The notes under the pieces: generated by a model
The model's input: only the letters and a program-made list of their open reading frames with translations
Database searches by the model: none
What the model was told of the DNA's origin: nothing
Assembly (NCBI GenBank): GCA_964441285.1
Contig: CAYTUK010000019.1
Span: forward strand, 1-33,596
DNA: 33,596 nt
Direction of reading: 5' to 3'
DNA from: S010-25 sp964441285
GTDB lineage: Bacteria; Pseudomonadota; Gammaproteobacteria; SZUA-229
Program-made: the position numbers and the translations under genes
Shown: positions 8,052 through 16,016 of the stretch, one piece after another
How the letters are laid out: each line of letters opens with the position of its first letter
How positions within the stretch are numbered: the stretch's first letter is position 1

Positions 8052-8687
8052 ATGAAAGCGTTTACTCAACACACGGGCATTGTTGCACCACTTGATCGAC
8101 CCAATGTCGATACCGATGCCATTATTCCCAAACAGTTTCTAAAATCAATCAGGCGATCGGGATTCGGCCCCAATGCTTTTGATGACTGGCGTTATCTCGA
8201 TGCAGGCGGCCCCGAAATTGATAATGATACACGCCGAATTAATCCTGACTTTATCTTAAACCAGTCACCGTTTGATCAGGCATCCATATTGTTGGCGCGT
8301 GAAAATTTCGGTTGTGGTTCTTCGCGGGAACATGCCGTATGGGCACTGGATGATTTTGGTTTCCGCGCCGTCATTGCACCAAGTTTTGCCGACATTTTCT
8401 ATAACAACAGCTTTAAAAACGGCTTACTGCCAATTGTATTATCACCTGAGGTTATTGATGATTTATTTAAACGTGTGGAACAGAAATCGGGGCTGGAACT
8501 GGTCATTGATCTGCAGCAGCAAACGGTGAGTTATGCGGGAGAGAAAATGGCAGATTTTGAAATTGATGCGTTTAGAAAAAAATGTATGTTAAACGGGCTG
8601 GATGATATTGCTCTGACCTTGCAACATGTCGATGACATAAAAAGTTATGAAGAAAAACGCAGGCATATCGCACCCTGGTTATTTTAA
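8052..8687 (+). CDS. leuD: 3-isopropylmalate dehydratase, small subunit
   Basis: Swivel-domain partner of LeuC, 211 residues, normal length. It shows APLDRPNVDTDAIIPKQFLK near the N-terminus and the substrate-binding segment GCGSSREHAVWAL, followed by IAPSFADIFYNNSFKNGLLP. AAGGA precedes the ATG. It forms a tight operon with leuC. leuB is separated from it by 377 nt holding its own promoter-like signals, so leuB may be transcribed separately. Confidence 0.97.
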   Translation: MKAFTQHTGIVAPLDRPNVDTDAIIPKQFLKSIRRSGFGPNAFDDWRYLDAGGPEIDNDTRRINPDFILNQSPFDQASILLARENFGCGSSREHAVWALDDFGFRAVIAPSFADIFYNNSFKNGLLPIVLSPEVIDDLFKRVEQKSGLELVIDLQQQTVSYAGEKMADFEIDAFRKKCMLNGLDDIALTLQHVDDIKSYEEKRRHIAPWLF

Positions 8688-8824
8688 GCTGGATTTTTTT
8701 ACCCTGGATATACTGAGAATACAGCACTTTTTTATCTATCTTAGAAATAATAAATGGTTTTTCGCTGTGTCGCAGTTATTAAATAATTTTTTAGTTATAT
8801 TGCTGAAATGAATAAAAAAGATGC

Positions 8825-8904
8825 CCATGGTTAAAGGCACGCGGTGAATACATCCCTGTAGACTTGATACTCGCATCCCTGCGGCTGACGGTCTTGAACC
8901 ATGG
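8825..8904. repeat. Intergenic palindromic repeat element
   Basis: Inverted ends CCATGGTT (8825-8832) and AACCATGG (8897-8904) enclose a GC-richer core with two direct copies of CATCCCTG (8851-8858 and 8874-8881). Elements built from 'catccctg' units with CCATGG-like ends are, from memory, widespread in intergenic regions of aquatic gammaproteobacteria; I could not search for other copies. It is more GC-rich than its surroundings, as expected of a mobile repeat. A second copy is not evident in this window. Confidence 0.55.
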
Positions 8905-8968
8905 ATAGCCTTTTCATCTGTACTGTTAGTAAGTCGGTATAAAGTATCTTGCAGGCAAAGTTGATAAG

Positions 8969-8997
8969 TTAGAGGTTCCTCTAATTTAATGTATAAT
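8969..8997 (+). promoter_or_regulatory. leuB promoter candidate with overlapping palindrome
   Basis: TATAAT (8992-8997) is a perfect -10 hexamer. The -35 position 17 nt upstream is only TTAGAG, and it lies inside the perfect palindrome TTAGAGG-TT-CCTCTAA (8969-8984). A poor -35 covered by a dyad fits either activator-dependent or repressor-controlled transcription. The leuB ATG is at 9065, giving a leader of about 60 nt. Confidence 0.4.
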
Positions 8998-9064
8998 TAG
9001 CAGCGCGTTTTTGTGCGTCCGTTTTATAGGGAAAATTTACAGAAAAAAATCGTAGAGAAAAAAC

Positions 9065-10138
9065 ATGAGTTTAAAAATTGCAGTAATGCCGGGCGATGGC
9101 ATTGGAATTGAAATTATTGCCGAGGCGGTTAAGGTTGTTGAACATTATAAACACCAGGGTCGTCTGAATGTCGAACTAACTGAAAGCCCGGTCGGTGGCG
9201 CGGGTTATGATGCGGCAGGTAAACCTTTGCCAGATGAAACGCTGGCACTGGCAAGATCTTCCGATGCAATTTTATTTGGCGCAATCGGTGGGCCACAATA
9301 TGAGTCACTCGCACGGGAGCTACGACCTGAGCGTGGTCTGCTTGCATTACGTGCCGAACTGGGACTATTTGCCAACTTACGTCCCGCAATTCTTTACCCG
9401 CAACTGGTCGATGCTTCATCACTAAAACCTGAAGTGGTTGCCGGTCTGGATATTATGATCGTGCGCGAACTAACGGGAGGCATTTATTTTGGTGAGCCCC
9501 GTGGCATAGAAACGGATGCCTCTGGTGAACGCAAAGGGTTTAATACACTGGTCTATAAAGAAAGCGAGATTGACCGTATCAGTCGTGTTGCGTTTGATAT
9601 TGCGATGAAACGGGGTAAACGTTTGTGTTCGGTGGATAAAGCCAATGTGCTGGAAGTATCTGAGTTATGGCGTGAAGTGGTCATAAGAAATGCCGCAGAT
9701 TTTCCTGATGTTGAACTCAGCCATATGTATGTTGATAATGCTGCCATGCAACTGGTGAAAGAGCCAAAGCAGTTTGATGTTATGGTCACTAAAAATCTGT
9801 TTGGCGATATTCTCTCCGATACTGCGGCCATGTTAACGGGTTCGATTGGTATGCTGCCATCGGCATCACTGGATGCCGAGTCAAAAGGCATGTACGAACC
9901 CATTCATGGTTCCGCTCCAGACATTGCAGGTAAAGACGTGGCTAATCCACTGGCGACCATCCTGTCTGTTGCGATGATGTTACGTTACAGTTTAGGCCAT
10001 GCAATACTGGCGGATGAGATTGAAGCCGCTGTTGGCAGGGTGCTGGATAAAGGCTTGCGTACCGCAGACATTATGGCTGCAGGTTGCCAGCAAGTTGGCA
10101 CTGATGAAATGGGTGAAGCTGTTTTGGCTGAGCTGTAA
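9065..10138 (+). CDS. leuB: 3-isopropylmalate dehydrogenase
   Basis: NAD-dependent oxidative decarboxylase producing 2-oxoisocaproate, the third leucine-specific step. It has 357 residues, the usual length. Family segments visible are MPGDGIGIEIIAEAVKV, the ELTGGIYFGEPRG loop, KRGKRLCSVDKANVLE with the catalytic Lys, and the NAD-binding GSIGMLPSASL and EPIHGSAPDIAGK. It is likely transcribed from its own promoter (see 8969-8997) and is followed 127 nt later by asd. Confidence 0.97.
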   Translation: MSLKIAVMPGDGIGIEIIAEAVKVVEHYKHQGRLNVELTESPVGGAGYDAAGKPLPDETLALARSSDAILFGAIGGPQYESLARELRPERGLLALRAELGLFANLRPAILYPQLVDASSLKPEVVAGLDIMIVRELTGGIYFGEPRGIETDASGERKGFNTLVYKESEIDRISRVAFDIAMKRGKRLCSVDKANVLEVSELWREVVIRNAADFPDVELSHMYVDNAAMQLVKEPKQFDVMVTKNLFGDILSDTAAMLTGSIGMLPSASLDAESKGMYEPIHGSAPDIAGKDVANPLATILSVAMMLRYSLGHAILADEIEAAVGRVLDKGLRTADIMAAGCQQVGTDEMGEAVLAEL

Positions 10139-10265
10139 GAAACCCTCTTGCGGCAACGATTGCAAAGAAAAGTGAAGAGTGTATAACTTTCTTCCTGACA
10201 AATTTTGCGTACCTGCTGATACTTTTCGGCAAAGATGATTTTAATTTTTTTAGTGAAATAAATTT

Positions 10266-11288
10266 ATGAGTAAAACATACGATGTAGCAGTAGTGGGTGC
10301 CACCGGTGCGGTAGGTGAAGTTATGTTATCAATTCTTGCCAAGCGTAAGTTTCCTGTTGGAAAAGTTTATGCACTGGCAAGCAGCCGCTCTGCAGGAAAA
10401 CGGGTTGAGTTTGGCAAAAAAATGCTGGTGATACAGGATTTGGCCGAGTTTGATTTTTCGACGGTACAAATAGGGCTGTTTTCAGCAGGCGGGGCTATTT
10501 CTAAACAGTATGCCTCTACAGCAGCAGCAGCAGGTTGTGTGGTGATAGATAATACGTCAGAGTTTCGTTATGACGACGATATCCCGCTCGTTGTTCCAGA
10601 AGTTAACCCGCATGCCATTGCAAATTACACCAAACGCGGCATTATTGCCAACCCTAACTGCTCAACCATTCAAATGCTGGTTGCGCTAAAACCGATTTAT
10701 GATGCAGTGGGCATTACGCGCATAAATGTATCGACCTACCAGGCAGTTTCCGGTACCGGTAAGGACGCGATTGAAGAGCTGGCCAGTCAGACTGCAAGAC
10801 TGCTAAATGCGAAACCAATGGAATGTAAAGTTTATCCTAAACAAATTGCTTTTAATGTGCTGCCACAGATTGATGTTTTTATGGACAATGGTTACACCAG
10901 AGAAGAAATGAAAATGGTATGGGAGACACGTAAGATATTCGAGGATGAATCAATTATGGTCAATCCAACGGCAGTTCGAGTGCCGGTTTTTTATGGCCAC
11001 TCTGAAGCGCTACATATCGAAACAAAAGAGAAAATTACTGCCGAAAAAGCTACTGCGCTTTTATCAAAGGCAGCCGGTGTTCGTGTGCTTGATAAGCGTG
11101 AAGATGGTGGTTATCCTACGGCGGTTACCGAAGGCGTGAATAACGACGCTACCTATGTTGGTCGAATCCGCGAGGATATCTCATTTGAAAAAGGTCTGGA
11201 TTTATGGGTGGTCTCGGACAACGTGAGAAAAGGCGCTGCATTAAATAGCGTACAAATTGCTGAGATTTTGATAAAACAATATTTATAA
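10266..11288 (+). CDS. asd: Aspartate-semialdehyde dehydrogenase
   Basis: Reduces aspartyl phosphate to aspartate semialdehyde, the branch to lysine/diaminopimelate, threonine and methionine, so it supplies metZ's pathway as well as the cell wall. 340 residues, with the N-terminal NADP motif VVGATGAVGEVML, the catalytic Cys near residue 132 in ANPNCSTIQM, and the conserved FYGHSEALHIET segment. The catalytic Cys argues for a true Asd rather than the Usg paralogue that can sit here. Only a weak ribosome site precedes the ATG. Confidence 0.95.
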   Translation: MSKTYDVAVVGATGAVGEVMLSILAKRKFPVGKVYALASSRSAGKRVEFGKKMLVIQDLAEFDFSTVQIGLFSAGGAISKQYASTAAAAGCVVIDNTSEFRYDDDIPLVVPEVNPHAIANYTKRGIIANPNCSTIQMLVALKPIYDAVGITRINVSTYQAVSGTGKDAIEELASQTARLLNAKPMECKVYPKQIAFNVLPQIDVFMDNGYTREEMKMVWETRKIFEDESIMVNPTAVRVPVFYGHSEALHIETKEKITAEKATALLSKAAGVRVLDKREDGGYPTAVTEGVNNDATYVGRIREDISFEKGLDLWVVSDNVRKGAALNSVQIAEILIKQYL

Positions 11289-11337
11289 TCTATAGTTATT
11301 GCAATATTCTGAATATGAAATATTCTCAATATAGATT
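11287..11337. terminator. AT-rich inverted repeat after asd
   Basis: AATCTATA (11287-11294) and TATAGATT (11330-11337) are perfect inverted arms, with further pairing inside (TTG/CAA and AATATT/AATATT). It begins at the asd stop codon. The stem has little GC and no T-tract follows, so it may protect the 3' end or only weakly terminate. Confidence 0.35.
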
Positions 11338-11429
11338 GTTAACATAAAAATAAAATGCCGTGCAACAAACGTGAAATTAATAATTTGTGGGCTAAATAGT
11401 TTGTTTCGGCAGGATAAGGGGAATTTTCA

Positions 11430-14414
11430 GTGCGTAAAAAACCAGTCCGTAAATTACTCGTTGCTTGTATAGCAGGTGCATTATTTCTGCCGGGTAAATG
11501 TTTTCCTCTGGGTTTGGGCGATATAGAGGTCAATTCAGCGTTAAATCAGAAGTTGGACGCAGACATTAAACTGCTCTCGGCTAAACCGGAAGATACCAGT
11601 AAGCTGATCGTTAAACTGGCATCACAAAAAGAATTTTCTCGTGCCGGTATTAACCGATCTTTCATGCTAAATAATTTACATTTTAAGCCTGTGGTAATTA
11701 ATAACGTGGCTTATATTAAGGTAAGTTCAAATAACCCGATACGAGAGCCTTTTTTGAGTTTTCTTCTGGAGGTAGACTGGCCTGAAGGTCATTTGTTGCG
11801 GGAGTACACCGTTTTACTGGACCCGCCTTCCTTCATGATACAAAACAACGCGGCACCAGCGCAAACCAGCCATACTGGAACGAGTAATGCTGGTTTCAGA
11901 CCCTCCGCAAATAAAGTAACATCGGTGTCGCCTTCTGTCAGCTCGGCACCAGCGGTAGCTGCATCGACTGGTTTTAGGCCCGCAACGAACCGGGCTACCC
12001 TTGCGCCGGCAATGAAATCACCCGCTTCACCCACATCGAGAGTCATTTCACAATATCAGCCTGCCAGTGATTATCGCGTTCGGCCCGGAGATACGGCATG
12101 GCGTCTGGCAGATAAAATGCGCCCAGACCGTTCGGTTAGTGTGGAACAGATGATGTTGGCATTACTGCGGGCGAATCCCGATGCTTTCATTAAAAAAAAT
12201 ATTAACGGCCTTAAACGAGGTTACATTTTACGTATTCCTGACAAAGCCGATATAGCTGCCATGAGTCCAGCACAGGCCCGAGTACAGGTCAAACAACAGA
12301 CCGCTTTATGGCGTAAATATCGCCACCAGGAACGTACCGCGTCACCTGTTTCTGCGCTTAATAGCAAACCAGGTTTATCTGCTACCGATAAAACCCAGGC
12401 CGCTTCGTCCGGGACAAAAGGCACAGTTACAAAAGACAGTGGTGGACATCTGAAAATTGTAAGTGCTGGCACGGGTGCATCAACCAGCAGCGTGAAAGAC
12501 CCTACGGCAATGAATGCGGTAGAACTGCGTGCAGCCCTTGCTGTCTCGCGTGAAAAACTTGAAACAACGCGTGTTGAAAAAGAGGCATTACAGCAGCAAA
12601 TTGATCAACTAAAGCACCAGGCAGGCAAAACAAAAGGCATACTATCCGTTGAGAATGGTGAGCTTTCTGCTGCTCAGGCTCGGGATGATGCGGTCGTTAA
12701 AAAAGAAAATACAGCGATCACGACAAAAGAAAACACACCAGGTAGTGTAGCGGCAAAAACTGCTGCACCTGCCGCTGCGACACCGCCTGCTACAGAGCAA
12801 CCGAAGCAGACAGCGCCGCCGGTTAAACCCGCACCCGCACCAGTTAGTGCAACTGACCATAAAGCTAAAAATTTATTAACAAGATTATTGAATAATCCAA
12901 AAATTCTTGCTGTGGGCGGCGGCGGGCTGTTATTGATACTGGCGCTGATTTATCTGATTATAAAACGCCGTAAGTCGGCTGTTGAGGTGGATGACAATAC
13001 CGCTTCTGATGAGTCATCAACCGATCTTGAAGATATTGCGACAATGGCTGAGGCGGACAATGATGATACCGAAGCTGAGGCTGATGTGGCCGAGTCAACT
13101 CTGGTTATGGACGCAACGGATGGCAGTGACGACACCATGCAGACTGAAACCAAAGCAGCAGTAGAAGCCCCCCGTGATGACGTGATTGCTGAAGCAGATG
13201 TTTACCTTGCTTATGGCATTTACCAGCAGGCAGAAGATTTACTCAAAAATGCGATTAAAGAAAGCCCTGATCGAGATGATTACCGGGCGAAACTGGCGGA
13301 GACGTATTATGCCAGTAAGAATAAAGAGGCATTTATTGATGTGGCCACTGAGTTAAAACAACGTAGCCAGGGTGAAGATACACTGATCTGGAAAAAAATT
13401 ATTGCGATGGGTCAGGATATGTGTGCAGATCATGCATTGTTCCAGGGCGATCTTGTCGGTGGCCTTGATCAGGATGCTTTGGGGACCCAATCACCGCAGC
13501 CAATGGATTTTGATCTGGGTATGGATGCAGTCGAGGAAAGCGTTGAAGAAATAGACATTAGTCTTGACGAACCCATTGAATTGCCTGAAATGGAAGAAGT
13601 TTCAGTATCGGAACAGGATGATTCAGTCTCGGAACAGGCTGAAAAGCCGGCTGTCGAAGATGCGCTGAAATTCGACTCAGAAGATGAAACCAGGTCGGCT
13701 GTAGAGGACGAAACCGATAGTCAGTTTGATGAAAATGAATTTTCACTCGATATCGACGTTGCCGAGCTGGATATTGATGATCAGGCAGATCGTGATTTGA
13801 AAGCTGAATCTGTGGATGCGAAACCAGATACGAATATCGATGATACCACCCAGGATATGGAAGCAACCATGCAGATTGATAGCGGTGATCTGGGCTTTGA
13901 TCTTGATGATAATCAGGAAGAGAATGGTGACGCAATAGTTACTGATGATGCCGTCGCAGTTGCCGAACCGGATGAAACTGCTTCTGATAAAACAATCATT
14001 GATTTAACCGACGAAGCATTGTCTGGGGAAACCTCGTCTGAGCAAGACCAGTTAGACACCACGGATACATCAGAGCTTGATTTTGATCCAGGTCTGGATG
14101 ATGAAGCCGTAACGTCTGCAAAGGAAGAGCTGACTGAAGCTGAAATGACTGATGTGGATGAGACGAATCGGATAGCGCCAGAAGTAGAGCCTTCAGCAGA
14201 TGATGCGACTCAGCCATCAGCAGATGAAGATGAGTTTGATTTATCTAGTCTGGATGATGTTGATGAAATTGGTACCAAACTTGATCTTGCCCGGGCCTAT
14301 CTGGATATGGGAGACCATGAAGGCGCGCGCGATATTCTGGAAGAGGTGCTTGCTGATGGGAATGAAACGCAGCAGCAGGAAGCAAAAGAGCTAGTGAGTC
14401 AGCTAGATACCTGA
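11430..14414 (+). CDS. fimV: FimV-family polar hub / LysM peptidoglycan-binding protein
   Basis: A 994-residue inner-membrane protein with the FimV layout. A signal-anchor start is followed by the periplasmic FimV N-terminal domain (about 26-135), a Pro/Ser/Ala linker, a LysM domain (about 214-268, YRVRPGDTAWRLADKM), a short coiled coil (about 360-395), one transmembrane helix (about 491-511), and a very acidic cytoplasmic region with a TPR segment (about 590-650). The FimV C-terminal motif (IGTKLDLARAYLDMGDHEGA, about 945-990) closes it. In Pseudomonas and Vibrio it organises the cell pole, type IV pilus function and twitching. The start is GTG with AAGGGGAA upstream. The location between asd and truA is the conserved one. 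Confidence 0.95.
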   Translation: MRKKPVRKLLVACIAGALFLPGKCFPLGLGDIEVNSALNQKLDADIKLLSAKPEDTSKLIVKLASQKEFSRAGINRSFMLNNLHFKPVVINNVAYIKVSSNNPIREPFLSFLLEVDWPEGHLLREYTVLLDPPSFMIQNNAAPAQTSHTGTSNAGFRPSANKVTSVSPSVSSAPAVAASTGFRPATNRATLAPAMKSPASPTSRVISQYQPASDYRVRPGDTAWRLADKMRPDRSVSVEQMMLALLRANPDAFIKKNINGLKRGYILRIPDKADIAAMSPAQARVQVKQQTALWRKYRHQERTASPVSALNSKPGLSATDKTQAASSGTKGTVTKDSGGHLKIVSAGTGASTSSVKDPTAMNAVELRAALAVSREKLETTRVEKEALQQQIDQLKHQAGKTKGILSVENGELSAAQARDDAVVKKENTAITTKENTPGSVAAKTAAPAAATPPATEQPKQTAPPVKPAPAPVSATDHKAKNLLTRLLNNPKILAVGGGGLLLILALIYLIIKRRKSAVEVDDNTASDESSTDLEDIATMAEADNDDTEAEADVAESTLVMDATDGSDDTMQTETKAAVEAPRDDVIAEADVYLAYGIYQQAEDLLKNAIKESPDRDDYRAKLAETYYASKNKEAFIDVATELKQRSQGEDTLIWKKIIAMGQDMCADHALFQGDLVGGLDQDALGTQSPQPMDFDLGMDAVEESVEEIDISLDEPIELPEMEEVSVSEQDDSVSEQAEKPAVEDALKFDSEDETRSAVEDETDSQFDENEFSLDIDVAELDIDDQADRDLKAESVDAKPDTNIDDTTQDMEATMQIDSGDLGFDLDDNQEENGDAIVTDDAVAVAEPDETASDKTIIDLTDEALSGETSSEQDQLDTTDTSELDFDPGLDDEAVTSAKEELTEAEMTDVDETNRIAPEVEPSADDATQPSADEDEFDLSSLDDVDEIGTKLDLARAYLDMGDHEGARDILEEVLADGNETQQQEAKELVSQLDT

Positions 14415-14441
14415 TTGATTGACTTAATCATTGCTTACTGT

Positions 14442-14468
14442 AACGGCACCAGTGGGTGCCGTTTTCGT
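14442..14468 (+). terminator. Rho-independent terminator after fimV, abutting truA
   Basis: AACGGCACC (14442-14450) and GGTGCCGTT (14455-14463) form a perfect 9-bp stem with an AGTG loop, followed by TTTTCGTT. The truA ATG at 14470 begins directly after it, so the terminator occupies the place where a ribosome site would be. Confidence 0.85.
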
Positions 14469-14469
14469 T

Positions 14470-15276
14470 ATGCCAAAGAAAGAGAATAAAACACGTATTG
14501 CACTTGGGGTGGAATATAATGGTAGCCGGTTTAATGGCTACCAGTTACAACAGCCTGGTACCCGTACGGTACAAGGTGAACTTGAGTATGCCATCTCAAA
14601 AGTGGCCAATGAAACCATTCGTCTTACCTGTGCCGGACGTACTGATGCAGGAGTTCATGCCACCGGTCAGGTGGTGCATTTTGATACCACGGCACAACGT
14701 TTGTGGAAGGCATGGGTGCTGGGCGGTAATACTCAGTTACCTGGCGATATTCGTATTCATTGGGCAAAAGAAGTGAGTGAGGATTATAGTGCTCGTTTTA
14801 GTGCGGTTTCGCGTAGCTACCGTTACATCCTGTTTATGCGTGAAGTTCGTTCAGCCATTCTTGACAGTAATGTTGCCTGGAGTATTGATGTGCTGAATGT
14901 GGAGAAAATGCATCAGGCAGCGCAGTTATTAATGGGCGAGCATGACTTCTCAGCTTTTCGTGCTTCGCGGTGTCAGGCAAAACATGCACACCGCGTCCTG
15001 CAAAAAATACAGTTAAAGCAGCAGGGTTTGTATGTGGTGATGGATATACAGGCGAATGCTTTTTTGTACCATATGGTAAGAAATATACTGGGTTCATTAA
15101 TGCTGGTTGGGCGGGGTGAACGGCCGGTAGAATGGATTGGTAAGGTACTAGAAAGTCGGGATCGAAATCAGGCTGGGATGATGGCTCCCGCTGCTGGGCT
15201 CTATCTGGTTAATGTGGAATACCCGGAAAAATTTGGATTGCCCAAAAAAACCGGCGGATTGCCCAGCTTTGGATAA
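14470..15276 (+). CDS. truA: tRNA pseudouridine(38-40) synthase
   Basis: Isomerises uridines 38-40 in the anticodon arm of many tRNAs. With the ATG at 14470 it has 268 residues, the family length. The catalytic Asp is D59 in CAGRTDAGVHATGQ, and YHMVRNILGSLMLVG near the C-terminus is typical. A longer frame from a TTG at 14431 would translate straight through the terminator hairpin, so I reject that start. No Shine-Dalgarno is visible before 14470; translation may depend on unfolding or read-through of the hairpin. Confidence 0.94.
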   Translation: MPKKENKTRIALGVEYNGSRFNGYQLQQPGTRTVQGELEYAISKVANETIRLTCAGRTDAGVHATGQVVHFDTTAQRLWKAWVLGGNTQLPGDIRIHWAKEVSEDYSARFSAVSRSYRYILFMREVRSAILDSNVAWSIDVLNVEKMHQAAQLLMGEHDFSAFRASRCQAKHAHRVLQKIQLKQQGLYVVMDIQANAFLYHMVRNILGSLMLVGRGERPVEWIGKVLESRDRNQAGMMAPAAGLYLVNVEYPEKFGLPKKTGGLPSFG

Positions 15277-15358
15277 GTGAAAATTGAAACCATGGGGATC
15301 CTTTTTATTTGTTTCAGTAATAACTATTTTTATCATTCCTTCTGGATGGCTCTTTAAA

Positions 15359-16012
15359 ATGAGAACTCGTGTTAAAATCTGTGGCATTACTCGCATTGAA
15401 GATGCGCTGGTTGCTACGGCGCAGGGTGTCGATGCCATCGGTCTGGTTTTTTACGAAAAAAGCCTACGCTGTATAACCGCGCAACAGGCAGCAATCATTT
15501 GTCAGGCATTGCCCGCGTTTGTTACTTCGGTTGCCCTGTTTAAAGACGCGGATGCAAAAGTGATTAAGCAGGTGATCAGCACAACGGGGATTGATTTACT
15601 GCAATTTCATGGTAGTGAAAGCGTCGCATTTTGTGAGCAATTCGAACGCCCATACATTAAAGCCGTAGGTATGGAAGGTGTAGATAACCTGTCTGCCTAT
15701 GCCAAGCGCTACCAATCTGCCCAGGGCTTGCTGCTTGACAGCCATGCGCCAGGTGCGGCGGGTGGTACGGGTAAAACCTTCAACTGGAATGAAGTCCCTG
15801 CGAGCCTCAGTCAGCCTGTTATTCTGGCGGGAGGCTTAAATGTTGGAAACATTGCGCAGGCGATTGAGATAGCTAAACCCTATGCCGTGGATATCAGTAG
15901 TGGTGTGGAAAGTGAGCCAGGTATCAAGGAAGCGACAAAAATTACTGTATTTATGCGGCAGATTCATGCCATAAATTATGCAACAGACGCATCAACAAAT
16001 TTAAAAAGATAA
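15359..16012 (+). CDS. trpF: Phosphoribosylanthranilate isomerase
   Basis: Amadori isomerisation in tryptophan synthesis. I take the ATG at 15359 (217 residues): it begins MRTRVKICGITRIEDAL, the family N-terminus with the catalytic Cys at residue 8. The longer in-frame TTG at 15284 would add a hydrophobic stretch not seen in the family. Later motifs include LLQFHGSE, LLDSHAPGAAGGTGKTFNW with the catalytic Asp, LAGGLNVGN and VDISSGVES. It is followed 4 nt later by trpB. Confidence 0.96.
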   Translation: MRTRVKICGITRIEDALVATAQGVDAIGLVFYEKSLRCITAQQAAIICQALPAFVTSVALFKDADAKVIKQVISTTGIDLLQFHGSESVAFCEQFERPYIKAVGMEGVDNLSAYAKRYQSAQGLLLDSHAPGAAGGTGKTFNWNEVPASLSQPVILAGGLNVGNIAQAIEIAKPYAVDISSGVESEPGIKEATKITVFMRQIHAINYATDASTNLKR

Positions 16013-16016
16013 CACC

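Larger units (their letters stand above)
8688..9064. other. 377-bp leuD-leuB intergenic region
   Basis: No gene is visible. The left part is AT-rich without a clear terminator. The middle (8825-8904) is a palindromic repeat-like element, and the right part holds a palindrome and a perfect -10 hexamer upstream of leuB; both are listed separately. Confidence 0.6.

Noticed and set aside
10266..11288. Usg, the non-catalytic Asd paralogue
   Set aside because: The catalytic Cys in NPNCST and the conserved His segment are present, so a functional Asd is the better call.
13558..13935. 125-codon minus-strand open frame inside fimV
   Set aside because: It is antisense to the acidic, Asp/Glu-codon-rich FimV region, which yields long stop-poor antisense frames; it has no ribosome site or family resemblance.
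14431..14469. Longer TruA start at a TTG
   Set aside because: It would translate through a perfect terminator hairpin, and the family N-terminus matches the ATG at 14470.
15284..15358. Longer TrpF start at a TTG with a hydrophobic leader
   Set aside because: TrpF is a cytosolic barrel that starts just before the catalytic Cys; the leader is not part of the family.
15277..16016. trp attenuator upstream of trpF/trpB
   Set aside because: No leader peptide with tandem Trp codons and no terminator/antiterminator pair was found.
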